A DNA stretch of 6,785 nt from Selenomonadaceae bacterium (GTDB taxonomy: Bacteria > Bacillota > Negativicutes > Selenomonadales > Selenomonadaceae). The stretch covers positions 1 through 6,785 of the forward strand of contig JAEEGN010000063.1 of NCBI GenBank assembly GCA_016280345.1, written 5' to 3'. Made by a program: the position numbers and the translations under genes. The notes under the pieces are model-generated. The model searched no databases, was not told the origin of the DNA, and was given only the letters and a program-made list of their open reading frames with translations. How positions within the stretch are numbered: the first letter of the stretch is position 1; each line of letters begins with the position of its first letter. Shown piece after piece: positions 3,772 through 6,785 of the stretch.

Positions 3772-6681
3772 TTATTCCAGAAAGACGAAGAAATCATCGG
3801 CAGGCATGGGACGGGCGAACAGGAAGCCCTGACCGTAGCGGCAGTGTTCCTCCAGCAGCAGATCCTCCTGCTTCTGCGTTTCGATACCTTCGCAGAGGAC
3901 GTTCATGTTGAGGCTGAGCCCGAAGGCGATGACGTTCCGAAGGATGGTACGTCCGCGTTCGGAGGCTTCGGCGGCCAGCAGCATGGCCCGGTCAATCTTC
4001 ATGGTGTCCATGTGCAGATGGTGTAGCATGACAATAGAGGAGTAACCGGTGCAGAAGTCATCCATGGCGATGGTGTAACCGATTTCTTTCAGGGCATCCA
4101 CGATAGAGCTGGCATTCCATTGGCCGCTCTTCGAGTCGAAGTCGATGAAGGCAGTTTCGGTGATCTCGAGGTTAATGGTGCCCGGCGGGAGACGGTAACG
4201 CTCTGTCATATCACGCATGCGGGCAAGATAACCCTCTTCACGGATGTGGAGCCCCGACTGGTTCACGGCGATGGGGACGATCGGGAGCCCTTGGTCAAGC
4301 CGTTGCCGTTGCATTTGACAGACGTGCTCCAGCATATAGTAGTCAAACTCTATGACCGCGCCGGTTTTTTCCATGATGTCGATGAAGAGGCCGGGCATGA
4401 TGAATCCCATTTCCGGGCTTTGCCAGCGGACCAGGGATTCGGCACCGACGATGCGATGAGTAGCGAGCTCGTATTTCGGCTGGAGATAGACATGGAATTC
4501 ATGATTATCCAGGGCTTTCGGGAGCAATGTCTCAATCTGGCGCTGAAAAAGACGTTTGACTTGCAGATCCTCATTATAGAGACCGATGCGGTCGCCCCTT
4601 TCGATGGCTTCGTTCATGGCGGTCTCAGCATCGGTCATAAGCTGGTGGAGGTCCAAAGGGCCTTCCGGCGGTACAGCGCGGATTCCGATGTGGTAATCCA
4701 TGTGGACAGAAAAGCCATCAGCCTGCATGGTGTCGGCGTCGCGAAGGAGCTTTTCCGCGGCGGTAATGGGGCCGAGAGTTTCAGGCAGGCAGCAAAGGAG
4801 ATAGTGGCGCACCAGCTCGGAAGAGATGGAGTCCTTGCGAATCCAGGAGTTTTTTTCCTGAACACTGTTGGCGAGTTCGCGTAAGCCCCGGAAGAAGACA
4901 CTGGGGTCGTAAGCGGTTTTGAGGATGTCCAATCGGTCGGTGTGGACGTGCATGAGATAGAGTTGACCGGCCCGGCGCTCCATGTCAAGGCGCTCGATGG
5001 TCCGGGGCACGTCGCGTTCGAAGAGACGGATATTTGGCAGGCCGACAAGATGGTTGTAGTAAGCTGCATGGAAGAGTTGATCCTGGGCGCGCTGCCGGTA
5101 GAGCAAGAATCCGATGACCGCAAGGGCGAAAAGGCCGAGCCCGGCCAGAGCGCTGATGGGGTGTTGATAAATGAGCGTTTTGAGATTGCTGTAGTGCTCG
5201 TGAGAGTATATGCGTCGGTTCACGATTTCGTCGATACGGGCGCTGCCGAGATGTGTCAGCTCCTTGTTGAGGATCTGGATGAGAATGGGGTCGGTCTGGT
5301 CACTGACAGCGATGGCTACAGGATTGGTATAGACGACGCTGCCATTGGTGGTGAGGTTCAGGAACTGGCCCTGTGCTATCATCATCTGCAACGTGAGGCC
5401 CCGGGGAAACGCGATGTCGGCGGTACCGTCCGAAACCGCCCGCAGGCACTCCAGAATGGTGTCGTAATACAGAATCTGGGAGGCCTTATACTGTTTTTCC
5501 ACGAATTCCCGGGTGTGGCGATGATCGCGCAGGGCGGCGACGACCGAGGAAGAGTCCGGGATGTAACCGCGCCGGGTGACCGCGATGTAAGTATGTTCGA
5601 GATAGGGGAAGGTGAGTTTGGAGCCGTGGCGTTGGGCCCAATTGTAATCGGCGAAAAAGTTCGGAACGATGTCCACGCTGCCGTCGTTAAGCATTTGCAT
5701 TTTCTCGGCGTTGTTGGCCGAGGGGCGGAGTTCAAAGGAAACCCGGAGATCAATCGCCATCTGTTGGAGGATCTCGGGAATAATGCCAGCGGGATGGCCG
5801 TTTTCCGTATAGAAGAAAGGGGCCTCGTCCGCAGCCACGGCGGTATAGGTGATGACGGGATGGCGGCGAAGGAAGTTCCGTTCTGTAGGCGTCAGGCGGA
5901 GGGTAATGCCGTTGGTGAAGAATTTGCCGTAAAGCTTGTCGCGAAACTGGGGTGCTGACAGCATGATATGTTCCATAGCGGTATCCAGCTTCGCCATGAG
6001 AGAAGCACTATCGGCACGGGTCGCCAGATGGAGGTTCAGAGCCTTGACGGGAAGCGTCAGGGAATCGCCAGGGGGCAGGTAAATGGAGGCGGCGATGCGT
6101 CCGTCCAGACGGCTCTTGTGGCTGTCCCAGATCAAGGCATCCATATCGTCGTAAGATATGAGATGATAGTCCCGGCCTTCCAGCATACCATACGGTTCGA
6201 ATCCTATGCGTACATCTTCGGGACTGGTGGTTTTGTTGTAATAGCCGAAGCGCCGGGGCGGGCTGTCCAGAGGGACGGGGCCGAAATCCAGCCCGGTGCG
6301 GAGTACCAGACCTGCCGGCACGATGGTGAGTGGTCGTTGGGAAAAGAGGATACCCGGTGATGGGACCGTCGTCTGAAGTAACCCGGCCACCACGTCAATT
6401 TCGCCGGCCCGGAGCCGAGCAACACATTCGCTGGGTGTTCCGGGCACATAGATGAAATAGTAATCGGTATAGGAGGAGATGACCTCCATGTAATCGTAAA
6501 TGAAGCCGTTATAGTTGCCGAGTTCGTCCATGGTGAAATAGTTGGGAACCGGTGTATAGCCCACGCGGCAGACTGTCCGCTCCGATCCGAGTTGCAGTTC
6601 GGCGGCGGCGGGCAAAGGCGCGAAGAGAAGCGCCGCGATAAGGACGATATGAAAAAGCAGGGAATGCGTCACGCGGATCAT
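3772..6681 (-). CDS. Membrane c-di-GMP phosphodiesterase with two periplasmic solute-binding domains (SBP-SBP-TM-degenerate GGDEF-EAL)
   Basis: The 969-residue product probably hydrolyses the second messenger c-di-GMP to pGpG in response to a molecule outside the membrane. Residues 1-27 are a signal peptide ending LPAAA-EL. Residues about 34-265 and 274-490 are two solute-binding domains of the amino-acid-binding (SBP_bac_3) type. Residues 508-528 form a transmembrane helix followed by YRQRAQ. Residues about 538-702 are a GGDEF-like domain that keeps VGLPN (546-550) but has no GG(D/E)EF motif. Residues about 710-969 are the EAL domain with its catalytic set present: E748 (in ESLVRW), N807, E839, D874-D875, K895, E931, E934 and Q951. 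The start is ATG 6681; a GTG three codons later (6672) is better spaced from the AGGAG site. An in-frame TGA just upstream limits the choices. It converges on the ribosomal operon and stands alone in the window. The ligand cannot be read from the sequence. Confidence 0.92.
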   Translation of the reverse strand: MIRVTHSLLFHIVLIAALLFAPLPAAAELQLGSERTVCRVGYTPVPNYFTMDELGNYNGFIYDYMEVISSYTDYYFIYVPGTPSECVARLRAGEIDVVAGLLQTTVPSPGILFSQRPLTIVPAGLVLRTGLDFGPVPLDSPPRRFGYYNKTTSPEDVRIGFEPYGMLEGRDYHLISYDDMDALIWDSHKSRLDGRIAASIYLPPGDSLTLPVKALNLHLATRADSASLMAKLDTAMEHIMLSAPQFRDKLYGKFFTNGITLRLTPTERNFLRRHPVITYTAVAADEAPFFYTENGHPAGIIPEILQQMAIDLRVSFELRPSANNAEKMQMLNDGSVDIVPNFFADYNWAQRHGSKLTFPYLEHTYIAVTRRGYIPDSSSVVAALRDHRHTREFVEKQYKASQILYYDTILECLRAVSDGTADIAFPRGLTLQMMIAQGQFLNLTTNGSVVYTNPVAIAVSDQTDPILIQILNKELTHLGSARIDEIVNRRIYSHEHYSNLKTLIYQHPISALAGLGLFALAVIGFLLYRQRAQDQLFHAAYYNHLVGLPNIRLFERDVPRTIERLDMERRAGQLYLMHVHTDRLDILKTAYDPSVFFRGLRELANSVQEKNSWIRKDSISSELVRHYLLCCLPETLGPITAAEKLLRDADTMQADGFSVHMDYHIGIRAVPPEGPLDLHQLMTDAETAMNEAIERGDRIGLYNEDLQVKRLFQRQIETLLPKALDNHEFHVYLQPKYELATHRIVGAESLVRWQSPEMGFIMPGLFIDIMEKTGAVIEFDYYMLEHVCQMQRQRLDQGLPIVPIAVNQSGLHIREEGYLARMRDMTERYRLPPGTINLEITETAFIDFDSKSGQWNASSIVDALKEIGYTIAMDDFCTGYSSIVMLHHLHMDTMKIDRAMLLAAEASERGRTILRNVIAFGLSLNMNVLCEGIETQKQEDLLLEEHCRYGQGFLFARPMPADDFFVFLE

Positions 6682-6687
6682 CTCCTG
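6682..6687 (-). promoter_or_regulatory. Shine-Dalgarno sequence of the EAL gene, abutting the annotated ATG
   Basis: On the - strand CAGGAG ends directly at the ATG at 6681, leaving no spacer. The GTG at 6672-6670 (codon 4) is 9 nt away, which is a normal spacing. Translation from this GTG would give MTHSLLFHIVLIAALLF, still a signal peptide but without the single arginine of the N-region. The site therefore leaves the start undecided between the two codons. Confidence 0.6.
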
Positions 6688-6785
6688 AGTAAATCACCAA
6701 ACGGGCATAAAAATCCTACTATCCTTTATGCTAACAATAGATATTCTATGCGCAGAGAAGAAAATCCTTTATCTATTTGCCGGGA
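6688..6785 (-). promoter_or_regulatory. AT-rich upstream region of the EAL gene with candidate promoter elements and repeats
   Basis: This stretch is much richer in A and T than the genes and carries no credible coding region. On the - strand it has TAGAAT (6748-6743), five of six matches to a -10 box but with a poor -35 partner. It also has TAAA (6771-6768), then 14 nt, then GCGCATAG (6753-6746), a partial match to the motility sigma factor (sigma-28/SigD) pattern. A palindrome ATAGA-TAT-TCTAT (6737-6749) overlaps the -10 candidate. ATCCTTTAT occurs twice in direct orientation (6721-6729 and 6764-6772). The promoter must lie here or just beyond the window; which element is used cannot be decided by eye. 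Confidence 0.35.

Noticed and set aside
4120..4884. 254-codon open frame on the + strand inside the EAL gene
   Set aside because: Same frame and same explanation as the neighbouring antisense frame; the opposite strand carries clear EAL and GGDEF-like motifs.
4942..5958. 338-codon open frame on the + strand inside the EAL gene
   Set aside because: It is codon-aligned antisense to the phosphodiesterase, has no ribosome binding site I can see and resembles no family; it is a by-product of GC-rich codon use.
1..6785. tRNA, rRNA, CRISPR array, insertion sequence or attachment site
   Set aside because: No cloverleaf, regularly spaced repeat array, transposase or flanking terminal repeats were seen on either strand.

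Overview
The window is a stretch of bacterial chromosome, moderately GC-rich, most likely from the Negativicutes (the Selenomonas/Megasphaera/Mitsuokella side of the Firmicutes). Three things point there. The adenylate kinase has a Firmicutes-type four-cysteine zinc lid. rpsD sits inside the alpha operon. From memory of the family, the S4 N-terminus (MAIDR...LKRC...LGIEPGVVG) resembles Negativicutes S4 rather than Bacillus S4. The species assignment is an inference; no 16S rRNA or other marker is present.

Positions 1-3658 (+ strand) are the distal end of the large ribosomal-protein cluster: adk (3' part only), infA, rpmJ, rpsM, rpsK, rpsD, rpoA, rplQ. The genes lie in one direction, most with short gaps and strong Shine-Dalgarno sequences. 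They encode adenylate kinase, initiation factor IF-1, ribosomal proteins L36, S13, S11, S4 and L17, and the RNA polymerase alpha subunit. This is the conserved block that links ribosome and RNA polymerase production. The usual map gene is absent between adk and infA, rpsK starts with TTG, and a 135-nt structured gap precedes rpoA.

Positions 3659-3771 separate convergent genes and hold a perfect 21-bp hairpin that can terminate transcription from both sides. The ECF-transporter and truA genes that often follow rplQ in Firmicutes are not here, so the operon ends at rplQ.

Positions 3772-6681 (- strand) encode one 969-residue membrane signalling protein. It has a signal peptide, two tandem periplasmic solute-binding domains, one transmembrane helix, a degenerate GGDEF domain and an EAL domain with its catalytic residues present. 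The likely role is a c-di-GMP phosphodiesterase controlled by an extracellular small molecule. Positions 6682-6785 are its AT-rich upstream region, with a candidate promoter and short repeats.

Most of the window is ordinary housekeeping DNA. The part most worth a second look is the two-sensor EAL protein and its control region. I see no clear evidence of a wholly new system, mobile element, CRISPR array or RNA gene.
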